DNA from: UTCHB3 sp964625575
Lineage (GTDB): Bacteria; Bacteroidota; Ignavibacteria; Ignavibacteriales; Ignavibacteriaceae
NCBI GenBank assembly: GCA_964625575.1
Contig: CAZVBQ010000009.1
Coordinates: forward strand, 34,879-98,878
Reading direction: 5' to 3'
DNA: 64,000 nt
Of this stretch, positions 41,847 to 51,084 are shown one piece after another; the first letter of the stretch is position 1, and each line of letters starts with the position of its first letter. Made by a program: the position numbers and the translations under genes. The notes below the pieces were generated by a model, which saw only the letters and a list, made by a program, of their open reading frames with translations, was not told the DNA's origin and ran no database searches.

Positions 41847-43970
41847 TCAGAACTTGTACCCGGCCGAAAGAGCGAGGAACGCGTTCCTTGGCTCACCGAG
41901 TTCATAGAATCTGCCCGAGGTTGAGTTAATGTTCAGGAAGGCCGCATATCTCTTGTCAAGGATGTTGTTTACACCACCTGAAAGGAGGATATTGAAGCTT
42001 TTTAACTGCCAGTCAAGACCGACTACAGAGTTAAGGATCGTGTACTCTGGGTTGGTCTCAGAGTTGGCATCGTCAGTGTACATATCGGAAACGTAATTAA
42101 CCGAAAGCTTCAGCATGCCTGAAAGCTGCTCCGTGAGACGGGGCTGATACTGAGCCGCCAGATAGAGGTTGTGCTTCGGAACCGAGGGAACCGCTTTTCC
42201 GGAGAAATCCTTGTCCTGTGTCACGAAGTTATTGCTGTTATCAAGCTTGATAACTCTCGCGGTATAGGTATCATAGTTAAAGTTGCTGTATGTATAAGCA
42301 AGTTTAAATGTAAGGGCCTGTAGGATTGCAGTTTCAGCACCGAGTTCGAAACCGGTTCTGTTGGTCTTGGCCGAGTTACGGTAGAAGACACTTCCGAGTA
42401 CCTCAAAAGGAACAATTTCATTATCGATCACGATATTGAAGAAGGTGCCTTCAAAGAAGAAGTAATTGAACAATCCACCTTTGAAGATCAGGTTACCCTT
42501 CACACCGAGATCAAAGTTTTTCGACTTCTGAGCTTCGAGGTCGGGGTTATAGACTTTCCCTTGGTTCGAGCTTGTCGGATAGTTGTCGAGCTCGTTCGCA
42601 GCGGGCGAGTCAAAACTTAAACCGTACGAAGTGAATACTGAAAGATACGGGGTAAGCTTGTAGTTCAAAGCAAATTTCGGTGTAAATGCTTCATATTGCT
42701 TTTTGTCGTCATTTGAACCGAGTAATCTGTTCTTCGCCGAGTAGCCCACGTTATCGTATCTGCCTGTAAAGAGGAACGAGAACTTGTCGGGGATGAACTC
42801 TACTTTCTCCTGAACATAGACACCAACATTCTGAATGGTTTCATCGTTCAGAGAGAGGAGAATATCCCCTTTCGCGCCGCTGATGTTGTTGTATTCTTCG
42901 ATCGGGCCCGACTGATAAAACGCGTCGCCGCCCACGGAGAAGATGTTTTTGAAGCCCCACAGGTTCGTTCTGTTGGTGTACCTTGCTGAACCACCCAGAC
43001 CGTAACGGTTGAATATTCTGAAAGTCTTCTGTGTTCTTTCAAAATATTTGAACGCAAAGTATCCGGTTGCTTCAACTTCGTGGGTTTTGTTGCCGTCAGG
43101 GTTAAGTTCATACTTCACACCGATCCTTCCTTTGTTCGAGAGGCGGTAGTAGTTGAAATCTTTCTCTGTTTTTGCAGCCTGGTAGGGATCCGCGTCGAAC
43201 TCTGATTTCTTGAGTGAGCCCGGTAGCTTGATGATACCTGTAGCAGAATAACCGAAAAGTGAGAGCCTTGAAGCATCGGTAAGTTGGGTTTCGAGAACCG
43301 TGTTCAGGATGTTCCAGAAATCTTCCGAATGCTCGCGGAAACCGGCATAGTTGTGGTAGTTATACGAGAGCATGAAGCGGGTTTTCTCTGACTTCAACCC
43401 GAGTTTGAAGCCATTCCTTCTCAAACCAAACTCTCCGAACTCATTGTATTGAGTCACGAATGAACTTGGGAAGTCGATCTCGTTAATAAAATTCACAACA
43501 CCACCTGGGGCGTTGGTGTAAAGGGAAGATGCACTTCCTCTTACGATCTCAATCGCGCCAACCTGGTTCAAGTCGATCGCCTCGATCCTTGTCTGACCGT
43601 CAGGTTCCGACTCGGGAATACCATCGAGGAGAATTCTCACGCCTCTGATACCGGAGTTTGAGCGGCTGCCGAAACCACGGATCGAGAGCCTCACATCGTG
43701 GTTGCCATAACGTGGCTGCATAAATAGACCGGGAACAGCACCCAGCACATCATTTATCGCTGTTTTCTTGTCGAATTTGTACGATTTATTGTCCATCCTG
43801 TAAACAGGGTAGGGGATATCAATAATTTTTTCACCCACTCTTGTGGCAGTGATTACAACATCATCGGTCTGATATTTCATCGGCACGCTATCTGCAGGAG
43901 CACTTGACTTTTGCGCAAGTGCAGGGAACGCGACCGAAAGAAAAGCCAGAAAAACTAAAAATCTATTCAT
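41847..43970 (-). CDS. TonB-dependent outer-membrane receptor
   Basis: I use the ATG at 43970, preceded by AGGAAAGAAG, giving 707 residues with a signal peptide (FLVFLAFLSVAFPALAQ); the frame is open further but overlaps the upstream gene. The plug domain is clear: TDDVVITATRVGEK (TonB-box-like), INDVLGAVPGLFMQPR, LSIRGFGSRSNSGIRGV, ILLDGIPESEPDG and IEIVRGSASSLYTNAPGG. The barrel ends RNAFLALSAGYKF with terminal Phe. The plug wording is like that of siderophore or FecA-type receptors. Substrate cannot be assigned. Confidence 0.92.
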   Translation of the reverse strand: MNRFLVFLAFLSVAFPALAQKSSAPADSVPMKYQTDDVVITATRVGEKIIDIPYPVYRMDNKSYKFDKKTAINDVLGAVPGLFMQPRYGNHDVRLSIRGFGSRSNSGIRGVRILLDGIPESEPDGQTRIEAIDLNQVGAIEIVRGSASSLYTNAPGGVVNFINEIDFPSSFVTQYNEFGEFGLRRNGFKLGLKSEKTRFMLSYNYHNYAGFREHSEDFWNILNTVLETQLTDASRLSLFGYSATGIIKLPGSLKKSEFDADPYQAAKTEKDFNYYRLSNKGRIGVKYELNPDGNKTHEVEATGYFAFKYFERTQKTFRIFNRYGLGGSARYTNRTNLWGFKNIFSVGGDAFYQSGPIEEYNNISGAKGDILLSLNDETIQNVGVYVQEKVEFIPDKFSFLFTGRYDNVGYSAKNRLLGSNDDKKQYEAFTPKFALNYKLTPYLSVFTSYGLSFDSPAANELDNYPTSSNQGKVYNPDLEAQKSKNFDLGVKGNLIFKGGLFNYFFFEGTFFNIVIDNEIVPFEVLGSVFYRNSAKTNRTGFELGAETAILQALTFKLAYTYSNFNYDTYTARVIKLDNSNNFVTQDKDFSGKAVPSVPKHNLYLAAQYQPRLTEQLSGMLKLSVNYVSDMYTDDANSETNPEYTILNSVVGLDWQLKSFNILLSGGVNNILDKRYAAFLNINSTSGRFYELGEPRNAFLALSAGYKF

Positions 43971-44019
43971 GTTTTCTTCTTTCCTAAAATTGGGAAATTC
44001 TTGATCTAAAATGTTATTA

Positions 44020-46080
44020 CTATATGATCGTGAACTTCCTACATTGTCGGATGAGACCTCCCGCGCTGCTGCCGAACTCGAGAATATGGGAGTGGACACA
44101 CGCGGAGACGTCAGGAAGACGGACCGGTATATCATACTTGACGGGGCGTTTAACCCCTTCATCCTGGGTGAGGATCAATTCGCCGGCGGCGTTGAACACC
44201 TTCAGGATCGCTTTTCTCTCTTCAGGCAGAGTGAACTCAAGCCATTTCGATGAACCCAATGGCACGGGGTTCGGGAAGAAGACCGAGACATCGAATGAGG
44301 CGGGGATATCTATCTCCACCTCAACCGGTTGCTGCACGTGCGAAGTGCCGTCAAGGTCTGTCTGTCTTAATCTGTAATAAACTTTCCCCGCGAGACCCCC
44401 GGTGTTCCGGTCGATAAAACTGTAAGAAACGGGGGAAGTGGTGGTACCTGATCCGGGGAGGGAACCGATAATGGTCCAGGTTTTCCCGTTCTCTGATCTT
44501 CTTTCGACCAGGAAGTCCCTGCAATTGGTCTCGGTGCCTGTCACCCACTTCAATTCAACCATGCTTCCGTTAACGAAAGCGTTGAAAGAGAGGAGTTGAA
44601 CGGGAACCGGGCTAAGCTGATTTAAAAATATAATTACAGGTGTACGGGCGGTGCCTATCGCGAGATCGAGCAATCCGTCACCATTTACATCACCGTAAGC
44701 AATCGAATTAAGTGACGAGGCACCGGTGTAGGTCCAACCCGGGGTACTGGCGAATGTACCCGCGTCATTCAGATAAAGTTCAACCCTCGCGGGCGAAAAA
44801 CTTACCGTGGTAATATCGGGGTAGCCGTCGTTGTTCACGTCACAGAAAAGCACTTGCTGCGTGCTTGGGGCAGGTGACAGGTTTGACGACCAGACAGGCG
44901 CTGAACCGAGGGTACCGTTGTTGTTCCTGTAAAGTACATGCTGGTTGCCATTACCACCGATCAGAAGATCGGGGTAACCGTCGAGGTCATAGTCTGCCCA
45001 GGCGCACCCCTTTTGCGAGAGGGTGTTACCTGCCTTCCAGGCAGGCATGCCGGAGATACCCCCCATAGAGTTCATGTAAACACCGGAGACAAAGTTACCC
45101 CACTTCGCTGCAGCGATATCCCCCTTTTTTACATGAGAGTATTCAACCACAACAGTGGCACCGGTGGGTACCCCTCCGCCGATCGAAATAAATGCACCCA
45201 CGGGATCCCAACAGAAATCTGCCACGGGCGAGCCGTTTACTTTAACCGAGTGGATTTTGGTAATGGGGGTTTTCGAGAGATGAAAGGCACCTTTCCCAAC
45301 CCCGGGCACGGTGAAAGTTTCAAGCACGCGCGTGAGATCACTGTTGTCGAGATCTGCAAATGCCACCGAATTGGTGATCATTCCATCGTTGGAAGTGTAA
45401 GTCGGGGTTTGTGTGAATCCGGTTCCCTGATTTATATAGTAAAATACCGGTTTGAAGGGATCGGAACTGTTGCCCTGATTCCCTGCCACGAGGTCGGGCA
45501 GTCCGTCACCGTTGATATCGCCGAAGGCTGTGCCTACAGTCCAGGCCTGACCTATAAAGGTGAACGATGGAGTCGCGGGAACACCCGTGCCGTTATTAAG
45601 ATATATGGCAGAGGGAGTGTAACTCGCGTCACCATTTCCCGAAAAGAGATCGGGTTTGCCGTCACCGTTGATGTCAACCCATTTGATATCAGTGGTCGAG
45701 CGGGAATCGGCCGAGTACCATACGGGTTTGAGGGTGAGCACCCCGTTGTCGTTTCTGAAGATCAGGTTGTTATACCCGCTTATCCGGGGGTAAGAATCGC
45801 TGAGGTAACATCCCGCCGCAAGGTCAAGGTCGCCGTCACCATCATAATCGCCGAAAGCAAGGCTGCTTATCTGCCGTTCAAGCCCGGCAGTCCATGATGG
45901 GGCGGAACCAAAAGGTGCCTGGGAAGTTCTGAAAACCTGCTGTTTCTGTTCAGACTTTACATAGGTGTGCTTTGTCTTCCCGTCAGGGCTTATATCGGTA
46001 ACAAAACCGGCCTTCTGAGGGAAGATTGCAAAAGAGAATACCAGGATTAAGAGTAGCGATCTTTTTATAACTGACTCCAT
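44020..46080 (-). CDS. Secreted FG-GAP/VCBS repeat protein with T9SS-type tail
   Basis: A 686-residue exported protein (signal peptide IKRSLLLILVFSFAIFPQ) with FG-GAP/VCBS repeats marked by calcium-binding DYDGDGDLDLA, DINGDGKPDLF, DINGDGLPDLV, DYDLDGYPDLL, DVNNDGYPDIT and DVNGDGLLDLA, forming a propeller. A fibronectin-like part (PVQLLSFNAFVNGSMVELKW) and a tail starting SVFFPNPVPLGSSKWLEF follow. The extreme C-terminus (PDVSACVHSHILEFG to KFTII) is less regular than in the other sorting tails. Likely a surface adhesin or binding protein. Confidence 0.85.
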   Translation of the reverse strand: MESVIKRSLLLILVFSFAIFPQKAGFVTDISPDGKTKHTYVKSEQKQQVFRTSQAPFGSAPSWTAGLERQISSLAFGDYDGDGDLDLAAGCYLSDSYPRISGYNNLIFRNDNGVLTLKPVWYSADSRSTTDIKWVDINGDGKPDLFSGNGDASYTPSAIYLNNGTGVPATPSFTFIGQAWTVGTAFGDINGDGLPDLVAGNQGNSSDPFKPVFYYINQGTGFTQTPTYTSNDGMITNSVAFADLDNSDLTRVLETFTVPGVGKGAFHLSKTPITKIHSVKVNGSPVADFCWDPVGAFISIGGGVPTGATVVVEYSHVKKGDIAAAKWGNFVSGVYMNSMGGISGMPAWKAGNTLSQKGCAWADYDLDGYPDLLIGGNGNQHVLYRNNNGTLGSAPVWSSNLSPAPSTQQVLFCDVNNDGYPDITTVSFSPARVELYLNDAGTFASTPGWTYTGASSLNSIAYGDVNGDGLLDLAIGTARTPVIIFLNQLSPVPVQLLSFNAFVNGSMVELKWVTGTETNCRDFLVERRSENGKTWTIIGSLPGSGTTTSPVSYSFIDRNTGGLAGKVYYRLRQTDLDGTSHVQQPVEVEIDIPASFDVSVFFPNPVPLGSSKWLEFTLPEERKAILKVFNAAGELILTQDEGVKRPVKYDIPVRLPDVSACVHSHILEFGSSAGGLIRQCRKFTII

Positions 46081-46099
46081 TCCAAGTTGAGATGCTGAC

Positions 46100-46483
46100 C
46101 TAATGGTCGAGAATTGCCGTCACTTCTATTTCAACGAGCATATCTGGGTCTGCAAGTGATTTTACCTCTACCATAGTGGCAGCGGGTTTGATCGTTCCGA
46201 ATGCTTCTTTGTGCGCGCGACCCACATCCTCCTGCATCCCCATATCGACAACATACATGCGTGTGCGCACCACATCAGCCATGGTGGCTCCCGCATCGAT
46301 CAGCGCCTGTTCAATCTTTTTGAGGATGATCTTTGTCTGGTAATACGGCTCGCCAAGCCCGCGAACCTTGCCGTCCTTAATCGAAGTGGTGCCCGCCACT
46401 TCGATAATATTACCGACTCTCACGGCTCTTGAGTAACCGTATTCTTCTTCGTAATGTGTTCCTGATGGGATGTTTCTGCGCAT
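46100..46483 (-). CDS. RidA/YjgF family protein
   Basis: A 127-residue protein of the Rid family: YSRAVRVGNIIEVAGTTS, DVVRTRMYVVDM with the conserved Arg, and the end PAATMVEVKSLADPDMLVEIEVTA. RidA deaminates reactive enamine/imine intermediates. The canonical RidA arginine is present, but the N-terminus differs from the archetype, so it may belong to another Rid subgroup. Preceded by AAAAGAAG. Confidence 0.88.
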   Translation of the reverse strand: MRRNIPSGTHYEEEYGYSRAVRVGNIIEVAGTTSIKDGKVRGLGEPYYQTKIILKKIEQALIDAGATMADVVRTRMYVVDMGMQEDVGRAHKEAFGTIKPAATMVEVKSLADPDMLVEIEVTAILDH

Positions 46484-46517
46484 CTTCTTTTCTAAATGTT
46501 ATCCGCAAATATAAACA

Positions 46518-46656
46518 ATCCTAAATGTTAAATGTTAAATGTTATGAGAACACGGATACACGCAGATTGAACAGATTACCACGGATGGTTTTCAAAATTC
46601 ACTGCGTTCATCCGTAACATCCGTGTGTATCTGCGTCCAAAATAACACCTAACTTA
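46518..46656. repeat. Nested word repeats between ridA-like gene and uvrA
   Basis: Outer words TAAATGT (46521-46544) face AACACCTAACTTAA (46643-46656), which reaches the uvrA stop codon. Inside, ACACGGATACACGCAGATTG and ACCACGGATG (46549-46587) face an inverted arm CATCCGTAACATCCGTGTG / TATCTGCGTCC (46609-46639). CGGATT/ATCCG words of this kind recur at 49711-49880. Confidence 0.75.
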
Positions 46657-49578
46657 ATTAACTTGTTCCCAATCGGAAGTTTCAAGGTATGGTTTAAGGT
46701 ACTTGCCGGTCCATGAGTCGGGGTGGGCGGCGATCTCTTCCGGTGTGCCGGTGGCAACAACATAGCCGCCCTTGTCGCCGGCTTCGGGACCGAGATCGAT
46801 CACGTGATCGGCGCATTTTATCACATCGAGGTTGTGCTCGATCAGCAGCACCGAGTTATTGTTCTCGATCAGCAAACGGAAAGATTTGAGCAGTTTCGAA
46901 ATGTCGTCGAAGTGGAGCCCTGTTGTCGGTTCGTCAAAAATAAAGAGGGTGTGCCTGTTATCCTTCCGCTGACTCAAGTGAAGCGCCAGTTTAATACGCT
47001 GGGCTTCACCGCCTGAGAGGGTGTTGCCGGGCTGTCCGAGCTTCATATAGTCGAGCCCCACATCCGCGAGCACCTGAAGCGGCTTCGTGATCTTGTTGTA
47101 GCCTTCAAAGTGCTGAAGCGCCTCTGAAACAGTCATGTTGAGCACCTCAACAAGGTTTTTGCCGCGGAGGGTTATATCCCGCACTTCCTTTTTGTAGCGT
47201 GTGCCCTTGCACTCCTCGCACTCGAGGTAGATATCGGCGAGGAACTGCATCTCAACTTTAATGAAACCTTCGCCCTGACAGGTTTCGCACCTTCCGCCGG
47301 GGATGTTGAACGAGAAGTAACCGGGTGAAAATCCCTTCTGCTTCGCTTGATGTGTGCCCGCGAACGCTTCACGAATGTTCTCAAAGGCTTTTACATAGCT
47401 CGCGGGGTTAGAGCGGGGTGACTTTCCGATCGGGGACTGGTCAACAATCTCTATCGCGTCAAGATACACTTCACCCGAGATTGAGTCGCACTTCCCCGGA
47501 TTTGAAACTCCACCGCCGAGATTCTTGGCGATATTTCCGTAGATAACGTCATGAACGAGAGTGCTCTTCCCCGAACCGCTGACACCGGTGACCACCACGA
47601 ATTTCGAGAGGGGGATGTCAACATCGATATTCTTAAGGTTGTGCTCGCGCGCGCCTTTTATCGAGATGACAAATCCTTCGTCGGTGTTCCGTTTTTGTGG
47701 CAGGGGAATGCTCCTCGCGCCCGAAAGGTAAAGCCCGGTTAGAGAGCGGGGATTCTTGATAAGCTCATCGTATGATCCCTGGGCGACAATTTCACCGCCG
47801 CTCTGACCCGCCCGGGGACCCATGTCAACTATAAGATCAGCGTTTTCCATCATTTCAGGGTCGTGTTCCACAACAAGCACCGAGTTGCCGATATCCCTAA
47901 GATTCTTCAGAATGTTTATCAATCTGGTGTTATCTCTCGGATGAAGGCCTATCGAGGGTTCATCCAGAACGTAAAGAGTGCCCACCAATGCCGAACCAAG
48001 CGCGGTTGCAAGGTTGATCCTCTGCGACTCCCCTCCCGAAAGGGTGCTGCTCACGCGATCCATGGTGAGGTAACCCAAACCCACGTCATTCAGGAAGTTG
48101 AGGCGCTTTATCAGCTCTTTCAATATCCTGTCGGCAATGTTGGCGTCATAATCTGAAAGTTCGAGTGTTTCGAAGAATTTTAATGCCCTTTCAATCGGCA
48201 TTATCACCACATCGTGGATCGATTTTCCCGCGATCTTAACTTGAAGTGCTTCACGTCTTAGCCGGGTGCCTTTGCAGGCGGTGCAGTCGGTGTAGCCGCG
48301 GTAACGCGCGAGGAATATCCTCGTCTGCATCTTGAAGTTGTCCTGCTCAAGCTCATCGAAGAATTTTTGCAGACCAACGAACTCGGGCGCGCCGTTAATT
48401 ATCAAAGTTACATGGTCTTCAGAGAGATATCTGAACGGCTCGTTTATCGGGATGTTGTATTTTTTAGCGGCATAGATAAGGTTGCGGTTGTAGATGGCGT
48501 ATTTCGGACTCTTCCACGGGGCAATGGCATTATTGACGATCGAAAGATTGTCATTCGGCACCACAAGGTTCATGTCGATACCGTACATCTTCGAAAATCC
48601 CTGACAAACCGGACATGCTCCGAACGGATTGTTGAACGAGAAAAACCTCGGCTCGGGCTCTTCATAACGGATGCCGCAGCATTCGTAGAATTGGTTGAAG
48701 TCAGTAAAGTGTGGAGTTTTTGGGGTTTGGGGTAGGGGATTTAGGGTTTGGTCCGCCGCGGGCGGATTGGAGTTTTGGGTGGAATTTCCCTCGCTACTCG
48801 CTACTCGCGACTCACCACTGACCTCGCTACTCGCTACTCGCGACTCACTACAGATGATACGCAGTCTCTGCTCCCCTTCTTTGAAGCACATTTCGATCGA
48901 GTCGGCGAGTCGTTCACGCATTTCACCTTTGCGGATCTTGAAGCGCTCGGCTATTATTGTTATCTCTTTTTTGTCTTCGGGGAGTACGGGGTTATCGCCA
49001 AGTTCGTGCATTTCACCATCGAAGAATACACGGAAGAAGCCTCTTTTTTTAACAAGTTCGATCTCTTCGGCGACACTTCGGCCTTCGTGGTCGTGCAATG
49101 GAAATCCGAGGAACCACTTCCCTCCTTCGGGTTGTGACTCAAGGAATTCTGTGACGGTGGTGGTTGAAGCACGCTTCACTTCCTTGCCGCAGACGAAGCA
49201 CTCTGTCTTTCCGATCCTCGCGAAAAGGAGGCGGAGGTAGTCGTAAATTTCTGTGGTGGTGCCGACGGTGGAACGGTTGTTCTTTGAAACGGTTTTCTGC
49301 TCGATCGAGACCGCGGGGGCAATACCGGTTATCAGATCGACGTCTGGTTTATTGATCCTCTCAAGGAATTGGCGGGCATACGACGAGAGCGACTCAACAT
49401 AGCGCCTCTGCCCCTCGGCGTAGATGGTATCAAAAACAAGTGATGACTTCCCCGACCCACTCACCCCGGTGAAGACCACTAATTTACCCGAGGGTATCTC
49501 GAGATCAATGTTCTTCAGATTATGTTCACGCGCGCCTTTAACAACGATGTTCCGTGCTTTGCCTTCGTTCTTCTTCAT
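46654..49578 (-). CDS. uvrA: Excinuclease ABC subunit A with an in-frame repeat insertion
   Basis: At 974 residues this is a full UvrA: two ATPase halves with Walker A GVSGSGKSSLVFDT and GVSGSGKSTLVHDV, zinc modules (CGIRYEEPEPRFFSFNNPFG with CPVCQG, and CETCQGEG...CEECKGTRY), two signature motifs (STLSGGESQRINLA, NTLSGGEAQRIKLA) and Walker B LYVLDEPSIGLHPRD and LFIFDEPTTGLHFDD. It finds bulky DNA lesions and loads UvrB. Residues about 243-290 are encoded by word repeats and have no counterpart in ordinary UvrA; the flanks (RLRIICSES and HFTDFNQFYECCGI) join naturally without them. The reading frame is intact. Confidence 0.96.
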   Translation of the reverse strand: MKKNEGKARNIVVKGAREHNLKNIDLEIPSGKLVVFTGVSGSGKSSLVFDTIYAEGQRRYVESLSSYARQFLERINKPDVDLITGIAPAVSIEQKTVSKNNRSTVGTTTEIYDYLRLLFARIGKTECFVCGKEVKRASTTTVTEFLESQPEGGKWFLGFPLHDHEGRSVAEEIELVKKRGFFRVFFDGEMHELGDNPVLPEDKKEITIIAERFKIRKGEMRERLADSIEMCFKEGEQRLRIICSESRVASSEVSGESRVASSEGNSTQNSNPPAADQTLNPLPQTPKTPHFTDFNQFYECCGIRYEEPEPRFFSFNNPFGACPVCQGFSKMYGIDMNLVVPNDNLSIVNNAIAPWKSPKYAIYNRNLIYAAKKYNIPINEPFRYLSEDHVTLIINGAPEFVGLQKFFDELEQDNFKMQTRIFLARYRGYTDCTACKGTRLRREALQVKIAGKSIHDVVIMPIERALKFFETLELSDYDANIADRILKELIKRLNFLNDVGLGYLTMDRVSSTLSGGESQRINLATALGSALVGTLYVLDEPSIGLHPRDNTRLINILKNLRDIGNSVLVVEHDPEMMENADLIVDMGPRAGQSGGEIVAQGSYDELIKNPRSLTGLYLSGARSIPLPQKRNTDEGFVISIKGAREHNLKNIDVDIPLSKFVVVTGVSGSGKSTLVHDVIYGNIAKNLGGGVSNPGKCDSISGEVYLDAIEIVDQSPIGKSPRSNPASYVKAFENIREAFAGTHQAKQKGFSPGYFSFNIPGGRCETCQGEGFIKVEMQFLADIYLECEECKGTRYKKEVRDITLRGKNLVEVLNMTVSEALQHFEGYNKITKPLQVLADVGLDYMKLGQPGNTLSGGEAQRIKLALHLSQRKDNRHTLFIFDEPTTGLHFDDISKLLKSFRLLIENNNSVLLIEHNLDVIKCADHVIDLGPEAGDKGGYVVATGTPEEIAAHPDSWTGKYLKPYLETSDWEQVN
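48709..48852. repeat. Word-repeat insertion inside the uvrA coding sequence
   Basis: About 144 bases (48 codons). On the plus strand it reads GTGTGGAGTTTTTGGGG, TTTGGGGTAGGGGATTTAGG, a TCCGCC-GCG-GGCGGA palindrome (48752-48766), then two 33-base direct copies of CTCGCTACTCGCTACTCGCG plus CTCAC (from about 48790 and 48823). The first part matches the minus strand of 27790-27845 closely and the second the AGTAGCGAG words at 17399-17428. It is translated as two ESRVASSEVSG-type 11-residue repeats and a Pro/Asn/Thr-rich stretch. Confidence 0.88.
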
Positions 49579-49914
49579 TACAAGTCAGTGCTAATTAAGT
49601 AAAAATGCGACTTTAAAGTTACTTAATTCTTTTCTTAAAGTGAGCGGAAAAGTGGTGGTATTGTTTAACCGCGAAGCACGCAAAGAACGCAAAGGGAATT
49701 TTAAAAAGTTACGCATTCCACGGATTAACCACGGATTACGCAGATAAGCGCAAATTCCGAGGATTCACGCCGATTTAGAAATAGTCCGCGTCTATCCGTG
49801 TCATCCGTGTGTATCTGCGTGCTTAAAATTAATCCGTGGAATCCGTGCCCAATCCGTGTGATCCGTGATCCGTGTAACTTTAAAATATTTCACTCCGCCG
49901 CAGGCGGATCACAC
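49579..49914. repeat. About 335-base gap holding a giant imperfect palindrome of CGGATT words
   Basis: GCGAAGCACGCAAAG / AACGCAAAG words (49669-49694) come first. From about 49698 to 49888 the two halves are inverted: left arm TTAAAAAGTTACGCATTCC, ACGGATTAACCACGGATTACG and related words (quoted in parts, 49701-49775), right arm CTATCCGTGTCATCCGTG, TATCTGCGTGC, AATCCGTGG, ATCCGTGTAACTTTAAAA (49790-49886). A TCCGCC-GCA-GGCGGA palindrome follows at 49894-49908, and AACACTTAACATT words supply the stop and last codons of the next gene. Confidence 0.8.
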
Positions 49915-51084
49915 CTAACACTTAACATTTAAAAACGTTCTTCTCATCCTCAGGTACGCAAGCAGGGAGTACACAACCGCGAGAATGAAAAGGTGCTTCA
50001 ACTCGGGGATGACGACCGGAATATCAACGCCCATTCTGGTGGTTTTGATGAAGAGCGATAAGAACGGCTTGAGAGGGAAGAGGTCACCGAGAAGTTTCAT
50101 CACTTCCGGAAATGCAACTTCGGGCCACGCGTAGCCCGTCAGAAAGAACACAGGGTACGATGTGAAGGCAACAACGTGCAGCACGCCGATCTTCTCACGG
50201 AAAAATGACCCTACAAGCACGCCGAACGAGAGATTTGCGAACACAAACAAGGCAGTGACAGCCAGCGTTTGCCAAACGGATGCCACGAACGGTATTTTGA
50301 AGAAACTAAAGTGAAACGTCATGAAAAAGAAGGCGTAAGTGGTGAATATCACGAAATATACCGCCGTCTTTCCCGTCAGTGCCGCGGAAGTGCTGTGCCT
50401 CGCGTTCTCAAACCAGCGACCAAGATGCCCCTCCTGCCGCTCCTTTGCCATCGACATTCCCAGACCGAGGATCAGAGTCTGCTGAAGCACGAGCATTAAA
50501 AGCCCGGGGATAAGGAAATCACCGTATGTTATAACGGGGTTGAAGAGAAATCGTATCTCAGGATTTACGGGCTCCGTCATTTCTTCGGAGAGGGCCGGTT
50601 GCACACCCTTGAGGGCGAATATCTTCCTTCTGCTTTCGGCCGCGTACTCAAATCCGATCTCATTAACGGCTTTGTTGATATCGTTCGAGTGTAGAAACCT
50701 TTGGGTGTTAAGTATCACTTTTACGGAAGTGTGTCTGCCTGCTTTCAGTTCCGCTTCAAAATCCTTCGGAACGATGATCACACCCTGCACCTTTTCCGAT
50801 TTCAGCATCGTTTCAGCTTCGGAAATGTCGCCCGTGGTTGCCGCCACTTCGAGCAATTGATGCGCGTTCAGATCGCTGATGTATTTCCGTGAGAGTGTAG
50901 AGGCACATTCGTCTACCACCGCGACGGGGATATCCGTCTCTGTCTTGTTCAGATATATCGAGGCATAAAAGATCGAGTAGAAAAGAGGGGCGATCAGCAC
51001 CAGTATCCTGATATCGGGGTCTTTGTAAAGACTTACGATCTCCCTCTTTACTATTGCCATGAAACCTTCAATTCTGCTTCTCAT
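49915..51084 (-). CDS. ABC-2 type transporter permease (second of pair)
   Basis: A 389-residue ABC-2 permease with one N-terminal membrane helix, a large extracytoplasmic domain (about 45-180: DIPVAVVDECASTLSRK and similar) and a C-terminal block of five helices (about 190-385) including PVITYGDFLIPGLLMLVLQQ. This is the YhhJ/YbhS-like layout. Its start overlaps the previous permease stop by four bases (ATGA). The last residues (LNVKC) and stop are encoded by TTAAGTG/TTAGGTG repeat words, so the natural C-terminus may have been replaced. No ATPase gene is present in the operon. Confidence 0.85.
   Translation of the reverse strand: MRSRIEGFMAIVKREIVSLYKDPDIRILVLIAPLFYSIFYASIYLNKTETDIPVAVVDECASTLSRKYISDLNAHQLLEVAATTGDISEAETMLKSEKVQGVIIVPKDFEAELKAGRHTSVKVILNTQRFLHSNDINKAVNEIGFEYAAESRRKIFALKGVQPALSEEMTEPVNPEIRFLFNPVITYGDFLIPGLLMLVLQQTLILGLGMSMAKERQEGHLGRWFENARHSTSAALTGKTAVYFVIFTTYAFFFMTFHFSFFKIPFVASVWQTLAVTALFVFANLSFGVLVGSFFREKIGVLHVVAFTSYPVFFLTGYAWPEVAFPEVMKLLGDLFPLKPFLSLFIKTTRMGVDIPVVIPELKHLFILAVVYSLLAYLRMRRTFLNVKC

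Noticed and set aside
44938..45897. 319-codon open frame on the plus strand
   Set aside because: Antisense to the FG-GAP protein, whose repeats and sorting tail are unmistakable; the antisense frame has no recognisable domain.
48695..49240. 181-codon plus-strand frame over uvrA
   Set aside because: Antisense to uvrA; part of it is translation of the inserted word repeat.
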